This document shows, piece by piece, positions 1 to 7,062 of a DNA stretch of 22,827 bases. The stretch is from Bacillota bacterium (GTDB lineage: Bacteria; Bacillota; Clostridia; Christensenellales; SZUA-584). The stretch lies in NCBI GenBank assembly GCA_023436525.1, contig JAEZIW010000229.1:1-22827 (forward strand). Reading direction: 5' to 3'. The number at the start of each line of letters is the position of its first letter. The stretch's first letter is position 1. The notes under the pieces are model-generated. The model worked only from the letters and a program-made list of their open reading frames with translations. It searched no databases and was not told the origin of the DNA. A program made the position numbers and the translations under genes.

Positions 1-2
1 AC

Positions 3-1181
3 ATGGCATATAATTTTGATGTATCGATTGAACGCAAAAACACCGATTCTTTAAAATACGATTTCGCGGCACACCGCGGCAAGCCGGATGATCTGCTGCC
101 GCTTTGGGTAGCCGATATGGATTTTCGCACGCCGCCGTGCGTGGTTGATGCGCTTATCGAAAAAAGTGCTCATGGCATATTCGGCTACAGCGAAAGCCGG
201 GACGATTATTTTGATGTGCTGCAGGGCTGGTTCAGCCGCCGTTTTAACTGGCAGATAAAACCTGAATGGCTGTTAAAAACGCCCGGTGTCGTGTTTGCCA
301 TCAACACAGCCATCCGCGCGCTGACGAAGCAAGGTGATGCCGTGCTGATTCAACAGCCCGTCTACTATCCGTTCGCCGAATCCATCGAGGTTAACCAACG
401 TAAGCTCGTCGTCAACGAGCTCATTTTTGACGGCAACGGCTACCAAATCGACTTTGAAGATTTTGAGCGGAAAATACAAGACCACGGTGTCAAGCTGTTT
501 ATTCTTTGCAGCCCGCACAATCCGGTGGGGCGTGTCTGGACGGAAGACGAACTCATCCGCATCGGCGATATCTGCGTCAAACAAGGCGTCACCGTCATTT
601 CGGATGAGATTCACGCCGATTTTATTTATCCGGGCCATCGCCATACGGTATTTGCGGATTTAAAACCCGAGTATGAAGCCATCACGATCACGTGCACAGC
701 ACCCAGCAAAACGTTCAATCTGGCGGGGCTGCAGATATCCAACATCTTCATCGCAAACAGAGCGCTGCGAAACCGCATCCGGCAGGAATTAAACCGCTGC
801 GGCTACAGCCAGCTTAATATTATGGGTATCGTGGCGTGCAAGGCGGCGTATTCAAAAGGTGAGCCGTGGCTCGAGGAATTGAAAAGTTATCTGACGGATA
901 ACTTAAGTTTTCTGCGGTCTTATCTTGAAACGTATCTCCCGGATATCAAGCTCGTGGAGCCGCAGGGCACGTATCTCGTTTGGCTCGACTGCCGGGCGCT
1001 GAAATTGAGTGACAAAGCGCTCGATGAGCATATCATAAGCCGTGCCAAGCTCTGGCTCGATGCCGGTACGATGTTCGGGCAGGGCGGCAGCGGTTTTCAG
1101 CGTATCAACATCGCCTGCCCGCGCGCACTGTTGAAACAGGCGTTAACGCAGCTCTCCGATTCGTTGACGTCACAAGCCTGA
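3..1181 (+). CDS. patB: PatB/MalY-type PLP-dependent aminotransferase (putative C-S lyase)
   Basis: A 392-residue fold-type I pyridoxal-phosphate enzyme of the PatB/MalY family, cytoplasmic. Members cleave cystathionine or cysteine-type C-S bonds to pyruvate, ammonia and a thiol; some have other roles, so the exact substrate is not settled. Seen in the protein: the N-terminal LPLWVADMDF stretch typical of the family (about residues 32-41), PHNPVGR (171-177) for the cofactor/substrate carboxylate, SDEIHADF (200-207) with the PLP-ring aspartate D201, and APSKTFNLAG (233-242) with Schiff-base lysine K236. Length is normal for the family. The ATG at base 3 matches the usual family start, but its ribosome site lies outside the window. 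The gene ends seven bases before the stop of the convergent permease gene, with no terminator between. Family call is firm; the symbol is by family likeness. Confidence 0.9.
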   Translation: MAYNFDVSIERKNTDSLKYDFAAHRGKPDDLLPLWVADMDFRTPPCVVDALIEKSAHGIFGYSESRDDYFDVLQGWFSRRFNWQIKPEWLLKTPGVVFAINTAIRALTKQGDAVLIQQPVYYPFAESIEVNQRKLVVNELIFDGNGYQIDFEDFERKIQDHGVKLFILCSPHNPVGRVWTEDELIRIGDICVKQGVTVISDEIHADFIYPGHRHTVFADLKPEYEAITITCTAPSKTFNLAGLQISNIFIANRALRNRIRQELNRCGYSQLNIMGIVACKAAYSKGEPWLEELKSYLTDNLSFLRSYLETYLPDIKLVEPQGTYLVWLDCRALKLSDKALDEHIISRAKLWLDAGTMFGQGGSGFQRINIACPRALLKQALTQLSDSLTSQA

Positions 1182-1188
1182 TCTTGTT

Positions 1189-2517
1189 TTAGTTACCCCT
1201 AATGGCCTCCATCGGCGAGAGCTTCGTCGCCTTCCACGCAGGATAGAAACCCGCGACAACACCGACCAGCACGGCAATGCCGATACCCGCGAAGGTCAGC
1301 CAGAGCGGAATGGAGAGCACCGTGCCCTCCTGAAAATACATGCCGAACACCTCGGTGCTGCCTGTGCCGTTATTCGCCGCGAACGCGATGATGTAGCTGA
1401 TAATCGCACCGATCACGCCGCCCGAAAGACCGATGACAGCAGCTTCGATGAGGAACATACGCCGTATCTTTTTCATGGCGAGCCCGGCCACCTTCATGAT
1501 GCCGATTTCTTTTCGGCGCTCGAGTATGCTTGTGAGCATCGTGTTCGCAATGCCGATGGCCGAGACAAACAGCGCAATCGCGCCGATCATCACGAGCTGC
1601 GCCTGGCGGCCGACTTGATCTTTCTGCACGTTTTCGAGATCCTGCCCCATGCCATAGGCCTGATAGCCCATCTTGTTGAGTGTTTCCACTATCTTAGAGA
1701 TGCTGCTGATATCTTTCGCGCGCACAAGCACTTCATTATAGTTATCTGTGTTAAAGTTAAAGGATTCCGCCAATTTGCGGTTTTGCTGAATCATAAATTT
1801 TGCGGCTTTAAGACTGATATACGCATTATAGCCGGTGTCACCATAATCATCCTTTTTGAGCGTGCCTGTAATCACGGCGGGATAGCGTTTGGATGAGGGC
1901 ATCCCTTCACCCATACCGTTTTCGCCGGGTTTAAAACCAAGATACATTTTTAACTGCTGCGTCTTGAAGTCAAAAGGCAGCGTGATAACAGGTTCCTCCC
2001 CACCGTCACCATAAAAGCCGTTCATCGCATCATAATCCGGCTGTTCGCCCTCTTTCACAAATTCTCCCTGTGTGTAATACCCGATAATAATTTGCGGCAT
2101 CTCAGAGTCCGCGAACATTTGTCCATCCGAAAATTCAAAGTTGTCGTTAAAGAACGACATATCCATCGCGATTGCATAAAGCTGAGCTTCATACTCTCCC
2201 GCTTCAACATAAATCGGTATCTGCAGTACGGGCGTTGCCGCCTCCACACCCTCGATGGCAAGGAAAGTTGCCATCGCATTATCATCGAGTTTACTGCTGC
2301 TTCCGCTCCCGCTCATGCCACCGTTCACATGAATTTCCGTCAGGCTCTTGCTGTTCAGGTAATACTCTTCAAACTGCTTGTAGCTTGAGAGCCCCAGCGC
2401 GAACATCAATATGATGCACACCGTGCCGATCACCACACCGAACGTGGTCAGCAGCGTGCGCGCGCGCCTGCGCCACAGGTTCAGAGCCGCGAAGCGTATC
2501 AGATCAATCCAGCCCAT
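1189..2517 (-). CDS. ABC transporter permease, MacB/FtsX type
   Basis: A 442-residue permease of the MacB/FtsX class, probably exporting or acting mechanically on something outside the membrane rather than importing a nutrient. The N-terminus (residues 1-20, Arg-rich RRRAR) is cytoplasmic, followed by one membrane segment at about 21-45, a long extracellular MacB-type periplasmic-core-like region (about 46-300), then three C-terminal membrane segments at about 308-330, 355-380 and 405-430. ERRKEIGIMKVAG (family hallmark) follows the second segment, and the end, YPAWKATKLSPMEAIRGN, is the classic FtsX C-terminus. The ATG is preceded by GGGAG and overlaps the end of the upstream accessory gene by 14 bases, so the two are translationally coupled. 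Its partner ATPase is most likely the LolD-like gene at 4370-5050. Substrate unknown. Confidence 0.88.
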   Translation of the reverse strand: MGWIDLIRFAALNLWRRRARTLLTTFGVVIGTVCIILMFALGLSSYKQFEEYYLNSKSLTEIHVNGGMSGSGSSSKLDDNAMATFLAIEGVEAATPVLQIPIYVEAGEYEAQLYAIAMDMSFFNDNFEFSDGQMFADSEMPQIIIGYYTQGEFVKEGEQPDYDAMNGFYGDGGEEPVITLPFDFKTQQLKMYLGFKPGENGMGEGMPSSKRYPAVITGTLKKDDYGDTGYNAYISLKAAKFMIQQNRKLAESFNFNTDNYNEVLVRAKDISSISKIVETLNKMGYQAYGMGQDLENVQKDQVGRQAQLVMIGAIALFVSAIGIANTMLTSILERRKEIGIMKVAGLAMKKIRRMFLIEAAVIGLSGGVIGAIISYIIAFAANNGTGSTEVFGMYFQEGTVLSIPLWLTFAGIGIAVLVGVVAGFYPAWKATKLSPMEAIRGN

Positions 2518-3895
2518 CGCCGTCTCCCAATGCTTTCATTTTGCGCTTTTTGCGCACCACGAGTACCGTCACCACACCCGCGATCAGCACCACGCCAATC
2601 AGCACAGATATCCACCACTGGCTCACCGTGTCTACGGGCTCTTCCTCTTCCTTATCCGCGTTCGCCGAAATCACGGGCGGCTCAATGTTCATGCCGACCT
2701 CAACGTCCTGTGTGTACGGATTGCCGAATTCATCCTCATAGCTGATTGTGATTTTGCCGTTTGTGTAACCGTATTTCTCGGCATCGCTGTCCGTTTCCAT
2801 GTTGCCTTCTTCGTTTTGGCTCATACCCAGCGTGCCGACGAACACATAAAGCTCCGCCGTGCCGCTGGTGCCCGGCTCCATGTTGCCCACAAACGCACTG
2901 CCCTCGGGCAGCAGCCCCGGCGCTTCGATCTTCACCATCACATTATAGAGCTTGCTGCGCCCCTTGTTGAACACATTAAAAGACAGCGGAAGCGTATCGC
3001 CCGCGTTGGCCGTTTGGGGTATCTTGGGCTCGTCGTACTCAAGGCTTACCGGCTGCGTCACCTGCAGCAGCAGCGGCTCGGTCACCGTATAGCCTGTGGC
3101 CTTACTGTTTTCGTACGCGATGGTCAGCGTCACCGTTTGTATGCCGGGCGCGCTGTCGAGCCGCGAGAGCATATTAAACGAAATGTCCGCGCTTTCACCG
3201 CGCTTGATTTTGTCGATGTACACCGTATTCGTGTTGTCGGCAGAAAGCAGACTTTTGCCGTCACCCGCGTATGTGACTGTGATGTTTTTCACGTCGTACT
3301 TCGTACTCGTGTTTTCCAGCGTTGCGTTCACCGTGAACGTCTCGCCGGCCTTTACCACATCGGGGTTTGTCACATAGTGAGACACAATCAGCTTGGGCTG
3401 CGACCTTGGTCCTTCAGCGGCCGGTGTTGCAGCCGGGGCTGCCCCGTCTACCGTCGCATACACGGTAAACGGCTGTTCCACGGCTTCACCAGCCGCATTG
3501 GTGTATGAGGTATTGAACACAATCGGATAGCTGCCCGACGTGCGATCTTTTTTGAGTGCCAATGTGAATTCCACAAGATAGACGTTATTTGCATAAGCAA
3601 CGCTCTTGTTGTAGTTGTTGAACACAAACGGCGCTGTTGCTGCATCGCCCAAATCCGGCGCGACCGTGATGCTGGCAGGAACATCACCAGAGATGGGCAC
3701 CAATGGCAGCACCACTTTTAAGCTGTCTCCCGCTTGCACAGGTGCATAACCGTCCTGATACGATTTTGTCATGTCACTGTAAACGCCGGTGCTTTCAATT
3801 TTGAGCAGCCCGCCCGCCGCGAATGCTGTTAAACCGATTGAACTCAAAACCAATATCACCGCGATCACTATTCCTATTGTTTTAAAAAATTTCAT
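2504..3895 (-). CDS. Large extracellular one-TM accessory protein of the MacB-like transporter (CARDB/S-layer-like beta domains)
   Basis: A 463-residue surface protein. It has a signal peptide or N-terminal anchor (1-27, ending AFAA), a beta-rich ectodomain, a Pro/Ala-rich linker at about 150-165 (PAATPAAEGP), two further beta-sandwich modules, an acidic stretch (EEEEPVD), a single membrane segment at about 429-447 and a basic cytoplasmic tail RKKRKMK. The middle modules have the look of CARDB or COG1361 S-layer-like domains (KAGETFTVNATLENTS), which is a family-level impression rather than a search result. It starts with ATG after GGAG, and its end overlaps the permease start by 14 bases, so it is probably a fixed subunit that extends the transporter outside the cell. 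A cassette with a four-helix-bundle gene sits between it and the ATPase gene. No enzyme motif seen. Confidence 0.78.
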   Translation of the reverse strand: MKFFKTIGIVIAVILVLSSIGLTAFAAGGLLKIESTGVYSDMTKSYQDGYAPVQAGDSLKVVLPLVPISGDVPASITVAPDLGDAATAPFVFNNYNKSVAYANNVYLVEFTLALKKDRTSGSYPIVFNTSYTNAAGEAVEQPFTVYATVDGAAPAATPAAEGPRSQPKLIVSHYVTNPDVVKAGETFTVNATLENTSTKYDVKNITVTYAGDGKSLLSADNTNTVYIDKIKRGESADISFNMLSRLDSAPGIQTVTLTIAYENSKATGYTVTEPLLLQVTQPVSLEYDEPKIPQTANAGDTLPLSFNVFNKGRSKLYNVMVKIEAPGLLPEGSAFVGNMEPGTSGTAELYVFVGTLGMSQNEEGNMETDSDAEKYGYTNGKITISYEDEFGNPYTQDVEVGMNIEPPVISANADKEEEEPVDTVSQWWISVLIGVVLIAGVVTVLVVRKKRKMKALGDGDGLD

Positions 3896-3938
3896 ATACC
3901 AAGCTCCAATCTCGAATTAACAATTAAAAAATTAAGAA

Positions 3939-4283
3939 TTAAGAATTTTCTTTAGAGGACTTTACGATTGAACAAAGTAGTTTCTTTAACTCCATGCAAT
4001 CCTGCCTTATATCTGACCCTTCAATATAGTCAGATTGACAAAGAAGCTCCAGCCAGTATTCAGTTTCAGAGGCTTCCTTTAAGGCAATGTTCATCTTCGA
4101 AATAAAATCTTTCTTACTTTGTGCAAATATTGCTTCACGTACATTCGCGCCAATACTCGTTCCACTTCTGAGTAATTGTTTTGATAATACAAACTCCTTT
4201 TTGTTTACAGACAGGTGTTTGTAAACATTCACTATCTTCAGCGCAAACGCAAAGCTCTTATCTGCAACAACATTTTCACCCAT
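3939..4283 (-). CDS. Four-helix-bundle protein (23S rRNA intervening-sequence/S23 type)
   Basis: A 114-residue, all-helical protein of the four-helix-bundle family first known from open reading frames inside 23S rRNA intervening sequences, and related to the Avd accessory protein of diversity-generating retroelements. Hallmarks visible are LLRSGTSIGANVREA (about 38-52) and the following KKDFISKMNIALKEASETEYW region. Members form small oligomers and bind nucleic acid in some cases; their cell role is mostly unknown. The ATG is preceded by AAGGA at about nine bases. The TAA stop lies in an AT-rich repeat. There is no rRNA nearby, and the gene sits inside a repeat-bounded cassette between two genes that otherwise look like one ABC operon, so it is probably cargo of that element and not part of the transporter. 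Confidence 0.88.
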   Translation of the reverse strand: MGENVVADKSFAFALKIVNVYKHLSVNKKEFVLSKQLLRSGTSIGANVREAIFAQSKKDFISKMNIALKEASETEYWLELLCQSDYIEGSDIRQDCMELKKLLCSIVKSSKENS

Positions 4284-4315
4284 CTCTTATCGTCCTTAAA
4301 TAACTCTTAATTCTT

Positions 4316-4371
4316 CATTCTTCATTTTTCATTTTTCATTCTTCATTCTTCATTCTTCATTTTTCATTCTT
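4316..4371. repeat. Tandem 7-base repeat, eight units
   Basis: Eight consecutive 7-base units, each CATTCTT or CATTTTT, without interruption. The last unit runs into the TAA stop codon of the ATPase gene at 4370-4372 (read on the minus strand). It forms the right edge of the four-helix-bundle cassette. Confidence 0.9.
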
Positions 4372-5050
4372 AATTCTGTACAATTTCCCCGTCGCGGATG
4401 TGAATCACCCTGTCCGCGAACGCGGCCTTCTCCATATCGTGCGTCACGAACATCAGCGTGGTCTTATCCCGCCTGACGGATTCGCGCAGCAGCTCCATGA
4501 TTTCCTGCGCGGTGTGACTGTCAAGATTGCCCGTCGGCTCGTCCGCAAACAGTATCTTGGGTGCGGCCACGAGCGCGCGCGCAATCGCCACGCGCTGCTG
4601 CTGCCCGCCCGAGAGCTGCGTCGGCTTATGCTTCATATGCTGCCCGAGGCCCATGCTGCCAAGTATTTCGCGGGCCAGCTTAAGCCGTTTTTCTCTGGGC
4701 ATGCCCTTCGCTGCCAGTACGAATGCCGCGTTTTCTTCGGCGGTCATCGTTTCAAACAGGTTGTAATTTTGAAACACGAAGCCAACGTTGCGCAACCGGA
4801 AATCGACCAGCGCACTTTCGCTCATCGCGTGAATTGAACGGCTGCCGATGAGGATATGCCCGGCGGTGGGGCGCTCCAGCCCCGCGATGAGGCTTAATAG
4901 CGTGGATTTGCCGCTGCCCGACGTGCCGACAATCGCGCAGGTTTCGCCCTGGGCGATATCGAAGCTCACGCTGTTCACCGCCTTCACGCGCGTGTCCTGC
5001 GTTTTGTATATCTTGGTCAGGTTTTTGACTCGGATGATGGCTTCGTCCAT
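4370..5050 (-). CDS. ABC transporter ATP-binding protein, LolD/MacB family
   Basis: A 226-residue ATPase that drives a MacB/FtsX-type transporter. Seen: Walker A GTSGSGKST (42-50), Q-loop glutamine Q94 in FVFQNYNLF, signature LSGGQQQRVAIARAL (146-160), Walker B ILFADEP (166-172) followed by TGNLD, and the switch histidine H204 in FVTHD. The TGNLD D-loop and the overall length place it in the LolD/MacB/FtsE group. I start it at the ATG at 5050, which has AGAGGG just upstream; the open frame continues about 25 codons further but through a hairpin repeat and without a ribosome site. Its C-terminus (VQN) is followed by a stop supplied by the 7-base repeat, so the original end may have been altered slightly. 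Likely partner genes are the accessory protein and permease at 3895-1189. Confidence 0.9.
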   Translation of the reverse strand: MDEAIIRVKNLTKIYKTQDTRVKAVNSVSFDIAQGETCAIVGTSGSGKSTLLSLIAGLERPTAGHILIGSRSIHAMSESALVDFRLRNVGFVFQNYNLFETMTAEENAAFVLAAKGMPREKRLKLAREILGSMGLGQHMKHKPTQLSGGQQQRVAIARALVAAPKILFADEPTGNLDSHTAQEIMELLRESVRRDKTTLMFVTHDMEKAAFADRVIHIRDGEIVQN

Positions 5051-5076
5051 ATAACCCTCTATTTCCTTCTCTCTCA

Positions 5077-5149
5077 GTAGGGAACGGTCTCGACCGTTCC
5101 GCAATATTCGACGGTATTCCGGCAAGGAATCGTCAAGACGATTCCCTAC
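5077..5149. repeat. Two-hairpin intergenic repeat with inverted ends
   Basis: A 73-base element with outer inverted ends GTAGGGAA and TTCCCTAC, each belonging to a near-perfect hairpin: GGAACGGTC/GACCGTTCC (5081-5089 with 5092-5100) and GGAATCGTC/GACGATTCC (5126-5134 with 5137-5145), both with two-base centres. It looks like a dispersed palindromic (REP/MITE-like) unit. The rest of the 225-base gap between the two ATPase genes holds a CACGC-GCA-GCGTG hairpin near 5162-5174 and a degenerate GTAGGG...CCCTGACG unit near 5251-5271, but no gene. Confidence 0.7.
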
Positions 5150-5275
5150 AATTCGTGGGTGACACGCGCAGCGTGACGGAGGATTGCTCCATAGCGCGCT
5201 TGGAAATCGTGCCCTGCGGAATCGCGTTGTTCAAATTTTTTTCCGATATCGTAGGGCGCGGCATCCCTGACGCTC

Positions 5276-5920
5276 CTATTCTCTTATCACCGTCAGCACG
5301 CCCGCGTCCATCTCGCAGACAGTGTCGCACAGCTCATCGATATCCTGCGCGTTGTGGCTTGCGAGCAGTATCGTGCGGCCTTCGTCCCGCAGGCCCTTGA
5401 TGAGGCTGCGCATCTCCTGCACACCGTGCTTATCAAGGCCGTTTAATGGTTCATCGAGTATCATCAGCGACGGGGATTCCATAATCGCCTGCGCGATACC
5501 GAGCCGCTGGCGCATACCGAGCGAAAACTTGCCCACCGGTTTTTTCATGGACGGGTCGAGCCCCACGCGGCGTATCGTCTCGGCGATCTCTTTTCGGCCG
5601 ATCTTGTTCTTGAGCGACGCGAGTATCTCTAAGTTTTTCATGCCGCTGTACTGCGGCAAAAAGCCCGGCGTTTCAATGATGAGCCCTAGGTCCTCCGGAA
5701 AATCCATATCCTTCCCCACCTGCTCGTAATCCACGAAGATTTTGCCGCTCGTGGGAAACAAAAAGCCGCAGATGCATTTCATCAGCACCGTTTTGCCGCT
5801 GCCGTTGTTGCCCACAATGCCGTGGATTTTGCCCGCTTCGAAGTCGTGGTGCACATCGCTGAGCACCTGCTCGCCCTTGAAATCTTTGAATACATGCTGC
5901 ACGCTGATTGCGATATCCAT
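5276..5920 (-). CDS. ABC transporter ATP-binding protein (BcrA/CcmA-like)
   Basis: A 214-residue ATPase of the type that pairs with ABC-2 permeases in export or immunity systems. Seen: Walker A GNNGSGKT (38-44), a glutamate (E83) where many ABC proteins have the Q-loop glutamine, signature FSLGMRQRL (132-140), Walker B LMILDEP (152-158) with D-loop NGLD, and switch histidine H189 in LASHN. The FSLGM signature and short length fit the bacitracin-resistance BcrA group. The ATG at 5920 has no recognisable Shine-Dalgarno sequence: the bases upstream are the AT-rich end of an inserted cassette, which may have replaced the original ribosome site. Its permeases are the genes at 6169-7062 and 7055-7831. 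Substrate unknown. Confidence 0.88.
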   Translation of the reverse strand: MDIAISVQHVFKDFKGEQVLSDVHHDFEAGKIHGIVGNNGSGKTVLMKCICGFLFPTSGKIFVDYEQVGKDMDFPEDLGLIIETPGFLPQYSGMKNLEILASLKNKIGRKEIAETIRRVGLDPSMKKPVGKFSLGMRQRLGIAQAIMESPSLMILDEPLNGLDKHGVQEMRSLIKGLRDEGRTILLASHNAQDIDELCDTVCEMDAGVLTVIRE

Positions 5921-5930
5921 AGATCAATGA

Positions 5931-6168
5931 ACAATTAAGAATGAAGAATTAAGAATGAATCTAGCCTGCTTACCGCACCGATCCGGCCCCCTCGAGAGGG
6001 GGCTGTCGCCGTCAGGCGACTGGGGGAGTTATCCTCAGCATAAGCGATCACTCCCTCCGGCACTTCGTGCCACCTCCCTCGACAGGGAGGTATGGTTTTT
6101 ATTCTCAATCCCGGTTCTTAACCGATTCCCTCCTAATTATTAATTTTTAATTGATAATTCTTAATTAT
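5931..6168. mobile_element. MITE-like cassette of GC hairpins with AT-rich ends
   Basis: About 240 bases without a gene. The left end (AACAATTAAGAATGAAG, from about 5931) and right end (GATAATTCTTAATTATC, to about 6168) are AT-rich and roughly inverted. Inside are four perfect hairpins: GCCCCCTC/GAGGGGGC (5986-6003), GTCGCC/GGCGAC (6005-6020), GGCAC/GTGCC (6059-6071) and CCTCCCT/AGGGAGG (6073-6090). This organisation resembles dispersed non-autonomous repeats of Clostridia. It abuts the stop codon of the permease at 6169 and lies immediately upstream of the ATPase start at 5920. Confidence 0.6.
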
Positions 6169-7062
6169 CTAGTCAGTTCCGCTGAAGTTGAAGTTGTACT
6201 TACGCATAGACCGCAGCGCAAAGATGAAGCACAATATAATCAGCACGCCGAATATCGCAAACGTCATCCACATGCGCGGCAGCAGATCGTACCCGAAATT
6301 GTGCATGTGGTACGTCGCGTGCTGTAGCGGCGAGAGCCACGCTGCCCACAGGTTCGCGATATACATCTGTTCCTGATCCAGATGCATGAACGCGTTGAAC
6401 GTCTGCGGGTTCAGTAAAAACCCGTACAGGCTGAAAAGAAAGACGCTCGCGACGCCCCAGAACTGGCCGCGCCGCACATTCACCACGAGCATGATCGACA
6501 CCATCAGCAGCGTGTACAGCAGCATCAGCGCGAATATTGTGCCCATGCACTCATACGGCGTGGACATCTCGAGCGTTTTTACGAGCGCCGGCAGCGCCAC
6601 GGCCTTGCCCGCCCCCGAGTACCCGAGGATCGCGGCCGTTTCGCTCCACATATTGCCGATGAAGCTCTGCCCCATGCACACCAGCGAGGTGGAGACCAGC
6701 ACGAACAGCATATAGATCGCCGTTGCGATGCAGATATACAGTATCTGCCCCCAGAGCCATGTACTGCGGCGTATGCGCGACAAATAATACGGCACACCCG
6801 CGCCGAGAAACGGCATATCCGCAAACAACAGCACAAGCAGCAGCGACGCGAGCAGTATCGAGTTCGAGTCGCCGAACGTCCAGACAAACGCCTCAACGAG
6901 CTGCATCGTGGTTTTGTATTCGAGCGAGAATTTCACGGCTTTGTCGGAAAGCAGAAAGCAGAGTATAAACGCGAGCGCGAATGTGATGAATATACGGGGG
7001 TTCCTGCGCCAGCCGCGAAAATTGTAGACGGTGACCGTCCAAACCTGAGCCAATCTATGCAT
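6169..7062 (-). CDS. ABC-2 type transporter permease
   Basis: A 297-residue integral membrane protein with about six or seven hydrophobic segments (roughly residues 23-40, 68-92, 105-130, 190-215, 222-240 and 265-285) and charged loops. No motif beyond this, so the call rests on topology and on its place between an ABC-2-like permease and a BcrA-like ATPase. I take the ATG at 7062: it has GGAGG eight bases upstream and overlaps the end of the preceding permease gene by eight bases, which is typical of translational coupling. A longer frame to 7116 has no ribosome site. It is probably half of a heterodimeric membrane domain with the next gene upstream. Its TAG stop borders the MITE-like cassette. 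Confidence 0.78.
   Translation of the reverse strand: MHRLAQVWTVTVYNFRGWRRNPRIFITFALAFILCFLLSDKAVKFSLEYKTTMQLVEAFVWTFGDSNSILLASLLLVLLFADMPFLGAGVPYYLSRIRRSTWLWGQILYICIATAIYMLFVLVSTSLVCMGQSFIGNMWSETAAILGYSGAGKAVALPALVKTLEMSTPYECMGTIFALMLLYTLLMVSIMLVVNVRRGQFWGVASVFLFSLYGFLLNPQTFNAFMHLDQEQMYIANLWAAWLSPLQHATYHMHNFGYDLLPRMWMTFAIFGVLIILCFIFALRSMRKYNFNFSGTD

Larger units (their letters stand above)
3914..4378. mobile_element. AT-ended cassette carrying the four-helix-bundle gene
   Basis: The stretch between the accessory gene and the LolD-like ATPase gene begins with AATTAAGAATTAAGAATT-like sequence (about 3916-3942) and ends with AATTCTTCATT and ATTCTTAATT-like sequence (about 4304-4378), so its borders are loose inverted repeats of each other. 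The left border supplies the stop codon of the four-helix gene; the right border supplies the stop codon of the ATPase gene. A second cassette at 5931-6168 has the same kind of ends. I see no transposase. I infer an inserted non-autonomous element splitting an ABC operon; precise ends are uncertain. Confidence 0.45.

Noticed and set aside
2411..3508. 365-codon plus-strand open frame
   Set aside because: It is antisense to the accessory protein gene, which has a signal peptide, membrane segment and ribosome site; the plus frame has a low-complexity His/Arg-rich translation and no family features.
4316..4371. CRISPR-like array
   Set aside because: Units are seven bases with no spacers; it is a simple tandem repeat.
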